A DNA stretch of 64,000 nucleotides from CAJQQY01 sp045104975 (GTDB lineage: Bacteria; Bacteroidota; Bacteroidia; Chitinophagales; Saprospiraceae): contig JBGCCY010000062.1 of assembly GCA_045104975.1 (NCBI GenBank), positions 22,927-86,926 on the forward strand, read 5' to 3'. The notes under the pieces were generated by a model. It had not been told where the DNA came from. It was given only the letters and a program-made list of their open reading frames with translations, and searched no databases. Below, in pieces: positions 8,704 through 18,633 of this stretch. Made by a program: the position numbers and the translations under genes. Numbering within the stretch: position 1 is the stretch's first letter; each line of letters begins with the position of its first letter.

Positions 8704-11169
8704 TTAATTAGTCACCTTGGTAAATGTTTTTACGATTACCTCTTGTCCATTAGAAAGCATAAATTGGTAAGTACCATTTTTTAATTGACTGATCATCATC
8801 TGATCAGTATGTTCATCATCTGCTTTAGCAAATTGAGTAGTGAATATCTTTTGACCTAAAATGTTCACGATATCAACTTGTACATCTCCTCTCCAGTTAT
8901 TTTCTAATAGAATATTTAAAAATTCTGTCGCTGGATTAGGGTAAATGTTAAGTGCTTGATTACTTACCACTACTCCTTTTGTTGATACAGTAAATGGGCT
9001 TTCATAAGCACCAACGTCCACTTGGTTTCCTTGAACACGTGCATTTCCTGCTAAATCAAATGCTGCTGTTACTCCTGCTCCCAAACCTCCATCAACTGCT
9101 GGACTGCTTGCTTGTAACTGGTAGTCTCCATTCCCTACAAAAAGAGGATCAACGTTAAATTGGTCCGTTGAAAGTAGTATACTCGACAGACTTTCATCTC
9201 CAATTAGATTACCTCCTAGAGAGGTAGCAGTTGATGGACCAATTTCCATGTAATCTGTACTTTCGGGGTTATACAAAAGCGTGTTTTGTAATTCCAACTC
9301 ACCGTTAGCATTTGTTATACCGCTATTATTATTTGCGATGGTCGTGTTTAATATTGATAAATTTGATACCGCTATCATCCCTATACCTCCTCCATAATCA
9401 CCACCGCTATTATCGACTAGAAGACAATTGTTAAGACTGATCATGTCTTCATTATTAGATAATAATTGAATAGCTCCAGCACCATCCATACTAGAATTAT
9501 TGCTAAATATTGTTGATTCGAAATTGAGCTCAACAACGCCATTTCCAAAATTAATCAAAGAAAAACCTCCAGCTCCTTCTTCTGCAATTCCTGTAGCATC
9601 GTTGGTATTTCCATCGAATAATGAATGACTGATATCAATGGTAGCGGATCCATTATTAAAGGTAGCGAAATTGACTCCTGCTCCTTCATTTCCAGAAGTA
9701 TTATTGAGAAAATGGGTATTGCTAATCTGCAAATTCAAATCTGCTTCGCCTAGTTGGGCAACTTCAAATCCTCCTGCATCATCGATCGCAGAATTGCCTT
9801 CGAAAATACATTCATCTACAATTATTTGTAAGTTGACATCATCACTTTCCGTCCGATAACCTCCTCCAAAAAATTCGGCTTCATTGTTTAAGAATTCACA
9901 ATTCGACAAACTTACTTCCTGATTCATTCCCTTAGCTTCGGTGGCAATCCCAGCACCATATAGTGCTTTATTAGATTGGAAAGTAGTGTTTCTGACATCC
10001 AGATTATTGTTAGTAGTAAGGTCGGTGTCATAAAACATAATAGCCCCACCCAAAGAATCAGATTCATTATTTTCAAAATGACAGCTATCCACGAGAGCAG
10101 TAGTACCATCAGAAAAGTTAAAGAAAAACAAAGCACCTCCACCTCTAAGCGCATCAGGAAGAAGTTCTGAAACCCCATTTTCCTCGAAGGTGCAATTTAG
10201 AACTCTATAGTTATGGTTTTCCCCAAATGATTGAATTCCTAAACCACCGGCATTGCTCGATTCATTATTTTCAAAAATACAATTCTGAATAGTATTAGAA
10301 ATAACCATAGAACTATCAACTGTTTGATTAATAAAAACAGCTCCTGCAGCCAAATTACTGGAATTCCCTGAAAAGAAACTGTTTATTATTGTGCCATTAG
10401 TACTAACCAGAAAAACACTTCCGCCAGATAATCCTGCATGGTTATTAATGAATTGACAATCCTCTATCTCAATGCCATTGCCCGAAACAAAAGAGGCGGT
10501 TAAGCCTGCTCCTCGTTCACCTGTATTATTATCTTCAAAAATACAATTCACCACTTTCCCTCCTTCACTAAATTCATTACGAAAGAAAAAACCTCCACCA
10601 GAAAGATCTGCATAATTCTGCTGAAACGTACAATTGAAAATTTGTGGCGCACCAAAGGACCAAACTCCTCCTCCAAATTGTCCAATAAAATCAGGCAAAG
10701 TTTCATCATCAGCATGTCCACCTTCAAAGATGAAACCATCTATAATAGTTGCAGTAGTCACGGTACTTTCAATTAACATGATGTGGGTAGTATTATCGAT
10801 TCGGTTGGTCACAAAATCATCTTCGACATCATCTCCATTCAAGTCGCCAGAAAGGATGGTTGGATTGTTTTCAATTACTCTATCATCTATGCTGCTCTCT
10901 GTTCCAGTAAAACCACCATAAAGTTGAATGTCAGTTGTGAGATGAAAAGTAGCTAAATCAGTTGTACCAGGAAGGTAGGTTCCAGATGCTACCCAGATTT
11001 GATCTCCTAAGGTAGCATTAGTCAATGCATCTTGTAGGTCATTGAAAGCGTCTCCCCAAGAAGTACCATTATTAGCACCGGTTGCATCTGATTTTACAAA
11101 ATAGGTTGTCTGTGCTTGAGAGGTATTAATAATAAATAAAAAGCTTAAAAGTAAATAAATTGATTTCAT
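8704..11169 (-). CDS. T9SS-exported right-handed beta-helix (choice-of-anchor Q type) protein
   Basis: Surface or extracellular protein of 821 residues. A signal peptide (MKSIYLLLSFLFIINTSQAQ) is followed by the opening typical of polymorphic outer-membrane/beta-helix proteins (TYFVKSDATGANNGTSWGDA). Residues about 120-680 are many short degenerate coils of the form FxNNxxxxGGGxxF that should stack into a parallel beta-helix. The C-terminus (about 745-821, NIYPNPATEFLNI) is a type A T9SS sorting domain. Such proteins are usually adhesins, glycan-binding proteins or lyases; I see no catalytic signature. It lies downstream of the hybrid regulator gene on the same strand, separated by 324 bases. 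Confidence 0.88.
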   Translation of the reverse strand: MKSIYLLLSFLFIINTSQAQTTYFVKSDATGANNGTSWGDAFNDLQDALTNATLGDQIWVASGTYLPGTTDLATFHLTTDIQLYGGFTGTESSIDDRVIENNPTILSGDLNGDDVEDDFVTNRIDNTTHIMLIESTVTTATIIDGFIFEGGHADDETLPDFIGQFGGGVWSFGAPQIFNCTFQQNYADLSGGGFFFRNEFSEGGKVVNCIFEDNNTGERGAGLTASFVSGNGIEIEDCQFINNHAGLSGGSVFLVSTNGTIINSFFSGNSSNLAAGAVFINQTVDSSMVISNTIQNCIFENNESSNAGGLGIQSFGENHNYRVLNCTFEENGVSELLPDALRGGGALFFFNFSDGTTALVDSCHFENNESDSLGGAIMFYDTDLTTNNNLDVRNTTFQSNKALYGAGIATEAKGMNQEVSLSNCEFLNNEAEFFGGGYRTESDDVNLQIIVDECIFEGNSAIDDAGGFEVAQLGEADLNLQISNTHFLNNTSGNEGAGVNFATFNNGSATIDISHSLFDGNTNDATGIAEEGAGGFSLINFGNGVVELNFESTIFSNNSSMDGAGAIQLLSNNEDMISLNNCLLVDNSGGDYGGGIGMIAVSNLSILNTTIANNNSGITNANGELELQNTLLYNPESTDYMEIGPSTATSLGGNLIGDESLSSILLSTDQFNVDPLFVGNGDYQLQASSPAVDGGLGAGVTAAFDLAGNARVQGNQVDVGAYESPFTVSTKGVVVSNQALNIYPNPATEFLNILLENNWRGDVQVDIVNILGQKIFTTQFAKADDEHTDQMMISQLKNGTYQFMLSNGQEVIVKTFTKVTN

Positions 11170-11493
11170 AATAACAGGAGTTTTAAGGTTGAAAAAAAGA
11201 TTAATTTATTAATAGCACTAAGGTGAGGACAGATCGAATATTTAATCTAGATAAATCGTTCAAAGTCTTGGATTATTTGGAATTTGGGTAGGAAAAAAAT
11301 TTGGATTATTGATGCACAAGAAGACTCAAATAGTCAATAAACAACTGATTATCAATCGTTTACATGTTGCATAGGGAGTATCACTTCATTTTTGGTTAAA
11401 GAATATTCATTACCTTTTTCCATAAAAAATAGAGTAGTATTATCATGGATGTGAAATACCTAACTAGAAAAGATGTGTAAATTTGAGGCTGGT
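11170..11493. other. Intergenic region between hybrid regulator and beta-helix gene
   Basis: No gene of convincing length on either strand. It holds the leader of the beta-helix gene (minus strand) and the end of the hybrid regulator transcript. I found no hairpin terminator and no clear TAnnTTTG box. Confidence 0.5.
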
Positions 11494-14400
11494 TTATTTT
11501 GCCCGATAATCACTTGGAGGCACACCAAATTCTTTGGTAAAAAGGCGAGAGAAATAAGCGGGATCACTATAGCCAACATTATAGGCTACTTCGGAAATAG
11601 TAAGTTGGGGATTTTGTAATAATACTTTTGCTTTGTGTAACCGAATACTTCGAAGATAAATGGAGGTAGACTTACCGGTGAGCGAAATTAACTTTCTATA
11701 GATTTGTGAACGACTCATTCCCATTTCTCTACATAGTTGAGGAATACCGAAACCATCATCACTTATGTTCTCTTCAACGAGCTGATGAATTTTATTTAAG
11801 AAGGCACTTTCAGGTGTAGCTGCTACCGCAGTTTTATTTTGATCAGGAACAAAAGTACTGTAACGTTCTTGAAGTTGAATTCTTAAGGCTAATAATTTTT
11901 CTAAACGAACCAGCAACTCTTCTTTATTGAAGGGTTTGGTCAAATATGCATCGGCACCTTGTTTCAAACCTGCTATCTTATCTTCCTCCGTTGTTTTTGC
12001 AGTTAATAAAATGATTGGAATGTGACTGGTTCGAGTATCTGTTTTTAAAATTGCACAAACTTCATAGCCATCCTTTTCTGGCATCATGACATCACTTATA
12101 ATTAAATCTGGAATCAGCTCAAAAGCTTTATCAATTCCGAGTTGTCCATTGATGGCTTTTTTGATTTCGTAGTCCTCTTCCAAACAGGTTTGGATATAAG
12201 TAATCACATCTTCGTTATCTTCAATCAGTAGCAAAATGGGCTTTCCAGAGGAGCTATTTATTTCAACTTTTGAAGAGCGCATTGAAGTAGCTGCTTCCAT
12301 TTTTGCAGGCGCCTTTTTAATTGGTGTCAAATTAGGTTTTGCCTTAGGCGCTAAATTTTGAATCGGCAAAATAATTTTAAATTCAGTTCCTTTTTTAAGT
12401 TGGCTAGTTACACTTATTTCTCCGTTCATTAATTTGACCAATTCTTTAGTCAATGCTAAACCAATACCTGTCCCCTCTCCTTTTCGAATGGACGAATCAT
12501 TTACTTGATAAAAGCGATCAAAAATTTTGGGTAATTGATCTGGTGGGATTCCTATACCATTATCTTGAACTTTGATTTGCAATTTTTTTGGACTAGAGGC
12601 TACCGCTGTTATATGCAAAATCACTTTACCATTTTCATTCGTAAATTTAATGGCGTTCGTCAATAAATTACTGACTACTTGTTTTAGTTTTTCTTCATCA
12701 TAATCCATTATCAGCTCATCAATTTCCGAATAAGCCATCAAACGAATTCCTTTAGACTCTGCTAAAGATTGAAAAGATTCTGCGACATAGAGCAGGAAGC
12801 TGACAACATCCTTTTGTTCCAATTCCAATTTTAAATTTCCGGACTCCAGTTTTGACAAATCCAACATTTGATTAACGAGGGTTAGTAGATTTTGACCATT
12901 GCGTTTGATTAGCGTAATCGCTTTTTCTGGTTGCTTTTTGACTTGATCGGCCATACCCAAAATGACGGTCAGCGGAGTACGGAATTCATGGGTTATATTC
13001 GTGTACAATTTGGATTTAAAATTATCCAGTTCTCTGAGTCGATTGGTTTCTTCTAATTGTAATTGGCGATTTAATTGAAACCGATATAAACTATATAGTA
13101 ACCCAAAGAAGCTGATTAAAAAAAAGGCATAAGCCAAATTGGTTTTCCACCAAGGTGGGGTAATGGTCAGTTGCATGGTAATACCTTCTTCGTTCCATAC
13201 TCCATCGCAGTTAGCCGCTTTTACTTGGAAGGAATAATTTCCTGGATCTATATTGGTGTAGCTGGCTGTATTGTTGGTGCCCATATATCGCCATTCTGTT
13301 TCATAGGGTTCCAATTTATAGGCATAGGTATTTTCTTCAGGGTTGCAATAATGTAGCGCTTGAAATTTAAAAATAAAATCATTTTGATGGTGAGAGAGTG
13401 CAATTTCCTTTGCCAGATTTATATTCTGTTTTAGTGTAGGTCGGCCTTCTTTTTTTGGATCCTTATTATTCATGATTTGAAAATCTGTAAACACCAATTG
13501 GGGTGGGAACGGATTATCGTTTATCTGTTCAGGAAAAAAACGGTTGAGTTCTTTTCTATCAGGGGTAGAATTAATAAAGATTTCTCCGGAAGAAGCTTTT
13601 TGCAGAAATCGTAATCCATTGGAATTATTTGTCAATAACCCATCTTGCGTAAAATAATTTCTGATCTGTTTTGTAGTTGGATTAAAACAAGCTAGTCCAT
13701 GTTCAGTGTATAGCCAAAGATTGCCCTGAGCATCTTCAAGAATATCAAAAACTGAATTACTGCTCAAACCTTCTTCAAGCGTATATTGTTGAATAACATC
13801 TCCATTGGATTTATCAAATTGAACCAAACCACTCTTCAAAGTCCCTGCCCACAAGCGTTCTTGGCTATCTTCGTAAACCGTCCATATAGTAGAAAATCTT
13901 TTATTTACCAGACTCAACGCTTTTGTTTTAGGATCAAATTTGTAAGGTCCCGTTCCATCTGTTCCCAACCAAAAGAAACCCTGGGCTCCTTCTACAATAG
14001 AATAAATACTGGCATTCTCTATAAAGAGGGAATCATTATAATCTCTCTTGTATCGTCTAAATCCTCCTTCATCAGAAAGGTATTGATATAGACCTCCGTC
14101 CCATCCTTCGGCTATCCAAACTTGATTATTGGAATCTTCTATTATTTGAAAAACGGAGTTGTTAAAAAGACTTGTGGGGTCAGAGGGATCGATAAAAAAT
14201 TGAGTAAATTGCTGTTTAGAAAAATCAACACGAAAAAGACCACCATCATTACTATTATAGCCTATCCACCAGAAACCCTGACTATCCTTGAGCACTATTC
14301 TTAAACATTGGGCTTCATCGTTTTCAGAAAATTTAATCCAAAGTAATTTATTGTCGTCTTCTGCCAACCATAATTCTTTGGTTGCTTTTAATGATTTTTT

Positions 14401-15804
14401 GGCAGCGGTATTTATAGTATTTTGATTGGGTGTAAAACGTTGTAATTTTAGCGACGCGTTCAACTTATAGTCATCGAATTTTTTGGCAGGTAAATTCAGG
14501 ACATTTAATCCACCTCGCCACGACCCTATATATAAAATACCCGTTCGGTCTGTTAAATAACTCATGGAAGAAACGCCTTTCACAAAACCGGTCGGATGTC
14601 CCGGGGTTTTCCCTCGAAAGCGAATAAATGAATTACTGGAATAATCATAACGATGCAGTGTCTGGCTAGCAAATTCATTAAAGCTGAGGGATAAAAACCA
14701 AAGGTTTCCTTTTTTATCTTCATGAATGGGAAAAGTAGTGGGATAACTAATACTATGCTTGTCATTGGGGTCAGGAGAGAAGTGGATAAATTCCCCTGTT
14801 TTCGGATTCAATTGGTCTAAGCCACGAGCGGTATTTATCCATAGGTTATCTTTATTATCTTGCCATACGACCCGAGCAAGGTTGGAAGACAAGGAATTTT
14901 TTTCTGTAGCGTCATGAAAAAATGTGGCAACATGGTTTCGATCTTTATTCAACTGATGGATACCATTACGTGTACCAATCCATAAATTTTCCTGCTTATC
15001 TTCGAAGATGCTTATGATGGAATCGTTCGTAATCTTTTTGTGATTATGGCTTTCAGCTCCATAACTCACAAAAGTATCCCGCTCAGAATCATATTTTTTC
15101 AACCCATCACCATAAGTACCTACCCAAAGAACACCCTTCCTATCCTCATAAAAAGGAGGGGTCACCCATGTATTTGGCGCATTGCTATAAGTTTCATTCC
15201 TACTCCAAATAAAGTGTAGCGCAGGATTAGCCTTACTTTCATCCGTATCCATAAAATAATGTTTAAACGATTGGGATTTTTTATCCCATCGATGGAGATC
15301 CCCACCTTTCCTCCCCCTGTTACTAACCACCCAAATATTACCTGCCTGGTCTTCTTCAATTAAAATGATCTTCTTATTGTCAAATGTCAATGTATCGTCC
15401 TCAGGAATGTGATTATATCTGGAAAAGGTTTGGCTTTCTCTATCGAAAAAATTCAATCCTTCGAGTGTTCCAACCCACAAGTTTCCTTGTCGATCTTCCT
15501 TTAAAGTAAGAATGGAATTATTCCAATTTTTGACTGAATCTGCCTGTTCATATTTAAAGATGGTCATATTTTGACCATCATATTTGACCAAACCTTCTTG
15601 AGTGCCTAACCAGAGAAAACCCAGATGATCTTGAATCATTGCCATTACACTATTCTCAGGTAGTCCATCAGCGACTGTGACGTGTTGGAAGGTATAGTTT
15701 TGGGCGGAAAGAAAAGAGTTGATGAGAATGACGAATAGGATAGGAAGGAGTTTCCTGTTAAAGGCTATGTAATTAATATATGGTACGCGTTTAAGTTCGG
15801 ACAT
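11494..15804 (-). CDS. Hybrid two-component system protein (sensor kinase, receiver and AraC regulator in one chain)
   Basis: Single-chain signalling protein of 1436 residues. After an N-terminal membrane signal come some 14 two-component-regulator propeller repeats (about 40-760; each like GLPENSVMAMIQDHLGFLWL or EDSQERLWAGT), a Y_Y_Y domain (about 800-865), a membrane segment (about 870-895), a HisKA domain with His939 in ITHEFRTPL, a HATPase domain (DNGIGIPPDQLPKIFDRFYQ), a receiver domain with Asp1238 in LIISDVMMPEKDGYE, and a C-terminal AraC DNA-binding domain. The periplasmic propeller senses a ligand; in relatives this is often an oligosaccharide, and targets are often neighbouring polysaccharide loci. 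Here the only gene downstream on the same strand is the beta-helix protein. Confidence 0.95.
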   Translation of the reverse strand: MSELKRVPYINYIAFNRKLLPILFVILINSFLSAQNYTFQHVTVADGLPENSVMAMIQDHLGFLWLGTQEGLVKYDGQNMTIFKYEQADSVKNWNNSILTLKEDRQGNLWVGTLEGLNFFDRESQTFSRYNHIPEDDTLTFDNKKIILIEEDQAGNIWVVSNRGRKGGDLHRWDKKSQSFKHYFMDTDESKANPALHFIWSRNETYSNAPNTWVTPPFYEDRKGVLWVGTYGDGLKKYDSERDTFVSYGAESHNHKKITNDSIISIFEDKQENLWIGTRNGIHQLNKDRNHVATFFHDATEKNSLSSNLARVVWQDNKDNLWINTARGLDQLNPKTGEFIHFSPDPNDKHSISYPTTFPIHEDKKGNLWFLSLSFNEFASQTLHRYDYSSNSFIRFRGKTPGHPTGFVKGVSSMSYLTDRTGILYIGSWRGGLNVLNLPAKKFDDYKLNASLKLQRFTPNQNTINTAAKKSLKATKELWLAEDDNKLLWIKFSENDEAQCLRIVLKDSQGFWWIGYNSNDGGLFRVDFSKQQFTQFFIDPSDPTSLFNNSVFQIIEDSNNQVWIAEGWDGGLYQYLSDEGGFRRYKRDYNDSLFIENASIYSIVEGAQGFFWLGTDGTGPYKFDPKTKALSLVNKRFSTIWTVYEDSQERLWAGTLKSGLVQFDKSNGDVIQQYTLEEGLSSNSVFDILEDAQGNLWLYTEHGLACFNPTTKQIRNYFTQDGLLTNNSNGLRFLQKASSGEIFINSTPDRKELNRFFPEQINDNPFPPQLVFTDFQIMNNKDPKKEGRPTLKQNINLAKEIALSHHQNDFIFKFQALHYCNPEENTYAYKLEPYETEWRYMGTNNTASYTNIDPGNYSFQVKAANCDGVWNEEGITMQLTITPPWWKTNLAYAFFLISFFGLLYSLYRFQLNRQLQLEETNRLRELDNFKSKLYTNITHEFRTPLTVILGMADQVKKQPEKAITLIKRNGQNLLTLVNQMLDLSKLESGNLKLELEQKDVVSFLLYVAESFQSLAESKGIRLMAYSEIDELIMDYDEEKLKQVVSNLLTNAIKFTNENGKVILHITAVASSPKKLQIKVQDNGIGIPPDQLPKIFDRFYQVNDSSIRKGEGTGIGLALTKELVKLMNGEISVTSQLKKGTEFKIILPIQNLAPKAKPNLTPIKKAPAKMEAATSMRSSKVEINSSSGKPILLLIEDNEDVITYIQTCLEEDYEIKKAINGQLGIDKAFELIPDLIISDVMMPEKDGYEVCAILKTDTRTSHIPIILLTAKTTEEDKIAGLKQGADAYLTKPFNKEELLVRLEKLLALRIQLQERYSTFVPDQNKTAVAATPESAFLNKIHQLVEENISDDGFGIPQLCREMGMSRSQIYRKLISLTGKSTSIYLRSIRLHKAKVLLQNPQLTISEVAYNVGYSDPAYFSRLFTKEFGVPPSDYRAK

Positions 15805-16175
15805 GGATTGTTGTATTCTCTAATGGAGCTTTTCATATTGCTTTATTGTAAGTCTTAGCTCTTCGCAAAATAAAATAGCTAAAATTAGTGGCAGCAAAAT
15901 CAATTAGAAATAAAGGTATATAATTAATCTAATTTTTAGTAACCATATAAGTTTTTTTGCGAGGCCTCTACGATGGTTCATTCCATTTTGAGGAATTTAT
16001 TTCTGGGGAAATCGTTTGATTAAAGGGATAGAAATAAGGATTAGTAATTTTACCTAAGAAAGAAGAGTAATATACTCTATCAACACAAAACCACAAACGC
16101 TCGATGTCATTAAATTAAGGTAGTCATGTCAGCAGTATTCTATATATTTGTAAAGATTAATCTAAACTTAAAAAC
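15805..16175. other. Divergent intergenic region between hybrid regulator and HIT gene
   Basis: Gene-free divergent spacer of about 370 bases. It must hold the promoter of the hybrid regulator (minus) and of the HIT gene (plus). The only element I can name is the TATATTTG box at 16143. I saw no long repeat. Confidence 0.5.
16143..16150 (+). promoter_or_regulatory. -7 box (TATATTTG) for the HIT gene
   Basis: TATATTTG matches TAnnTTTG and ends 25 bases before the ATG at 16176. No clear -33 element. Confidence 0.4.
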
Positions 16176-16526
16176 ATGAAAGACTTTTATTGCGAGCAAG
16201 TAATCCCCGGTAAAGTAAAATTAGAAATCATTTTTGAAACAGATGAGGTGATGGCTTTTCATCATACCAATCCTTATTGGGAAAAGCATGTGGTAATTAT
16301 TCCGAAAAAACACATTGATTCACTTTCGAGCTATCCCAATTCAGAAAACCTAAATTTTGATTTTTTCGAAGCGATCAAATTTGTTACTAAAATGTTTGAA
16401 GAAAAATATGGAGGCTGTCGTATATCTTCAAATATTGGGAATTATCAAACAAGCAAACATCTTCATTGGTACGTTCATTTCGGAGCAAGACTTAGGACTG
16501 AAAATGGTGACCAAATTAAAAAATAA
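16176..16526 (+). CDS. HIT-family (histidine triad) nucleotide-binding protein, variant motif
   Basis: Small cytoplasmic protein of 116 residues with the HIT fold: the N-terminal strand EIIFETDEVMAFHHTNPYW, the PKKHIDSL segment and the C-terminal triad region. HIT enzymes hydrolyse or transfer nucleotides from nucleoside phosphoramidates or dinucleotides. The triad reads His95-Leu-His97-Trp-Tyr99-Val-His101: the first and catalytic second His are there, but the third position holds Tyr and an extra His follows two residues later. The gene ends 10 bases from the convergent LytTR regulator gene. Family assignment is solid; activity is uncertain because of the altered triad. Confidence 0.82.
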   Translation: MKDFYCEQVIPGKVKLEIIFETDEVMAFHHTNPYWEKHVVIIPKKHIDSLSSYPNSENLNFDFFEAIKFVTKMFEEKYGGCRISSNIGNYQTSKHLHWYVHFGARLRTENGDQIKK

Positions 16527-16536
16527 ATTATCTACC

Positions 16537-17241
16537 CTACCCCAACAATTCATTCACCCTCAATTTGTAAATCTTCCCAATTGGAACAACCGCTTCTCCA
16601 ATAAAAATCTGATTCCCTTCCACACTTTTAATATGCTTAACTGCTACCGCAAATGATTTATGCACTTGCAAAAAATCATCACTTGAAAACGAGGTTAACA
16701 GATCTGAAATCTTTCCTCTGACCGTAAGCATTTCATCAGTCGTAATCACCTTAGTATAATTCCCTGCAGCTTCTAAATACTGAATCGTGTCAATAGAAAC
16801 TTGCGTATATTTTTTATTACTACGAAGAAAAATACTTTTTGTAACTGTATTGTTTTTTCCTATAACAGTCGTCTGTGATTTTACTGTTGGAGTCGGACTC
16901 AAGGTTTTATTGACCGCTTTGAGGAACCGTTCAAAACTAAATGGTTTTAATAAATAATCTGAAATATTAAGTTCGTAACCTTCGAGTGCATATTCTTTGT
17001 AAGCAGTCGTGACGATAACTTTGGGAGGAACAGGTAGGGTTTTTAAAAAATCAAAACCTTTGAGTTTCGGCATATTGAGATCCAAAAATATCAAGTCCAC
17101 TTCATGTTGATTCAAATATTCCATCGCCTCCAATGCATCATAACAATTTTTCATCAACTGCATATTGGGAAGCATATCGCAATAGTCTTTGATAATATCA
17201 TGAGCGATATATTCATCATCGATAATTAAATATCTAATCAT
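16537..17241 (-). CDS. LytTR-family response regulator (second pair)
   Basis: Response regulator of 234 residues. The receiver has IIDDE, phosphoacceptor Asp54 in DLIFLDLNMP and Lys99 in DYLLKPF. A LytTR DNA-binding domain fills about 130-234 (SIFLRSNKKYTQVSIDTIQY, then FLQVHKSFAV). It sits 78 bases downstream of its presumed kinase (17320-18495) on the same strand. That spacer contains three ACGTT repeats at 7-base intervals, a possible autoregulatory site. The pair is divergent from an ABC transporter operon. Confidence 0.93.
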   Translation of the reverse strand: MIRYLIIDDEYIAHDIIKDYCDMLPNMQLMKNCYDALEAMEYLNQHEVDLIFLDLNMPKLKGFDFLKTLPVPPKVIVTTAYKEYALEGYELNISDYLLKPFSFERFLKAVNKTLSPTPTVKSQTTVIGKNNTVTKSIFLRSNKKYTQVSIDTIQYLEAAGNYTKVITTDEMLTVRGKISDLLTSFSSDDFLQVHKSFAVAVKHIKSVEGNQIFIGEAVVPIGKIYKLRVNELLG

Positions 17242-17263
17242 AATTTTATGCGTTTTAAGATAG

Positions 17264-17284
17264 ACGTTAAACGTTTTACGTTTG
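17264..17284. promoter_or_regulatory. Three ACGTT direct repeats with 7-base period, candidate regulator site
   Basis: ACGTT occurs at 17264, 17271 and 17278, between the kinase stop and the regulator start. The centre forms the palindrome AAACGTTT (17269-17276). The same 8-mer lies in the leader of the double-glycine peptide gene at 23472-23479. LytTR regulators bind short direct repeats, so this is a candidate site; it could also be chance in AT-rich DNA. Confidence 0.3.
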
Positions 17285-17319
17285 TTTCTAAGAAGTTAGT
17301 GAAGGAGGTAATTATTTTT

Positions 17320-18495
17320 TCAAATACTAATTCGCAATAGCACTTTATACACATCATCTGTTCCTGAAAAAATGATCGAATGTTGATTCTGATAAACTAA
17401 TTCGAGTCTTCGTTTTAAATTTTCCAAACCAATTCCTGTTTCCTTACTCACTTCCGTTTGATCAAAATTATTTTCTATCCTAAAAATTATTTCATTTTCA
17501 GTCGTTGTCATATCAAGATAAACATAAGCATCTTTTCTTAAATTCTCAACCCCATGTTTAAACGCATTTTCCAATAAAATAATAAAAAGTAAAGGCATCA
17601 CTTTCACACCTGCGTCTTGAATATCGAGATCAAATTCTACATCTATTTTTTTATGATAACGCATTTGATGCAACTCAATGTAATTTTTCAAATACTCAAT
17701 TTCTTCTTCCAGAGTAACGAACTCTTTTTGACCTTCGTAAATACTATAACGCATCATGTCCGAAAGTTTCAAAATTAATTGCTGTGCTTTTTTCGAATCT
17801 TTATTGACTAGACCATATAAATTATTGAGCATATTAAAAAAGAAATGAGGATTAACCTGACTCTTCAAATGTAGTAATTCTGTTTTTGCTTTTTCATTTT
17901 TTAATTGAATGATCATTCTCGCTTGTTTAAAAATCCAGCGCATGATTAAAATAAAAGAAGCCGCCATATACATAATGAACACAGTTACAAAAAACTCTTC
18001 ATCCATTAAGTCATTCAAAGAAACAAATACGATTCCAAGGCCTAAAGCTATTAATCCAAAAGGAATTTTTCGTTGGTTCTTTTGATAATCTCGATAGCTA
18101 ATTCCTACAGCAATAAGCAAAATCAAAATATAACCCCCTGTTAGTTCTGGAAAACTCGCAAATGATTCGAGTGCTCCCGCTAAGCTTAATAAACCTACTG
18201 AAATGGACGCAAACCAAACTTCTTGATCCAACCATGTTTGCAAAAAAGATAAAGTATTCTTTCGTCGAAGCAACCAAAAAATTACCAGATAAATAATCGT
18301 ACAGATCCCTCCAAGTAAGAAAAGTAATCCTGTAATCTCTATATCAAGCGCCACCATTATTACTCCTCCAAAAAAGGAAAATAATAACAACCCAAAAATA
18401 ATTAACCCTCGTTTATATCTTTCTATCATCGAAATCATACTCAAAAATAGCAGTATAAATTTTATCACACAAATTAGTTGATAAACGGACTTCAA
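17320..18495 (-). CDS. LytS-type membrane sensor histidine kinase (second pair)
   Basis: Membrane kinase of 391 residues. The N-terminal half has about six hydrophobic segments (first IICVIKF-like helix through residue 190, e.g. GLIIFGLLLFSFFGGVIMVA) with no large external domain. The cytoplasmic His_kinase core has His217 in QVNPHFFFNMLNNL and the ATP-binding motif in LLENAFKHGVENL, ending with GIGLENLKRRLELVY. It is the likely partner of the LytTR regulator 78 bases downstream. The architecture (polytopic sensor without a periplasmic domain plus LytTR regulator) is shared with peptide-pheromone systems of Firmicutes, but is also very common in Bacteroidota. Confidence 0.92.
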   Translation of the reverse strand: MKSVYQLICVIKFILLFLSMISMIERYKRGLIIFGLLLFSFFGGVIMVALDIEITGLLFLLGGICTIIYLVIFWLLRRKNTLSFLQTWLDQEVWFASISVGLLSLAGALESFASFPELTGGYILILLIAVGISYRDYQKNQRKIPFGLIALGLGIVFVSLNDLMDEEFFVTVFIMYMAASFILIMRWIFKQARMIIQLKNEKAKTELLHLKSQVNPHFFFNMLNNLYGLVNKDSKKAQQLILKLSDMMRYSIYEGQKEFVTLEEEIEYLKNYIELHQMRYHKKIDVEFDLDIQDAGVKVMPLLFIILLENAFKHGVENLRKDAYVYLDMTTTENEIIFRIENNFDQTEVSKETGIGLENLKRRLELVYQNQHSIIFSGTDDVYKVLLRISI

Positions 18496-18633
18496 CCAGG
18501 GTTTAACTGATTCGTAAATGGGATAAAATCACTTCTTATTCACCCAAAGTCTTTGTAACCCTACCCCAACCTTGTTCATCACTATTAATTGAATCGCACT
18601 CGGCTAGCGATTATGTTTGTTGAAAAAAATAAG

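Noticed and set aside
9600..10600. Tandem DNA repeats in the beta-helix gene
   Set aside because: Similarity is at protein-pattern level (FxNNxxxxGG); I found no long DNA repeats.
8704..11169. Open frames of 60-100 codons on both strands inside the beta-helix gene
   Set aside because: Shadows of the repeated coils of the real gene; they have no start context or family features.
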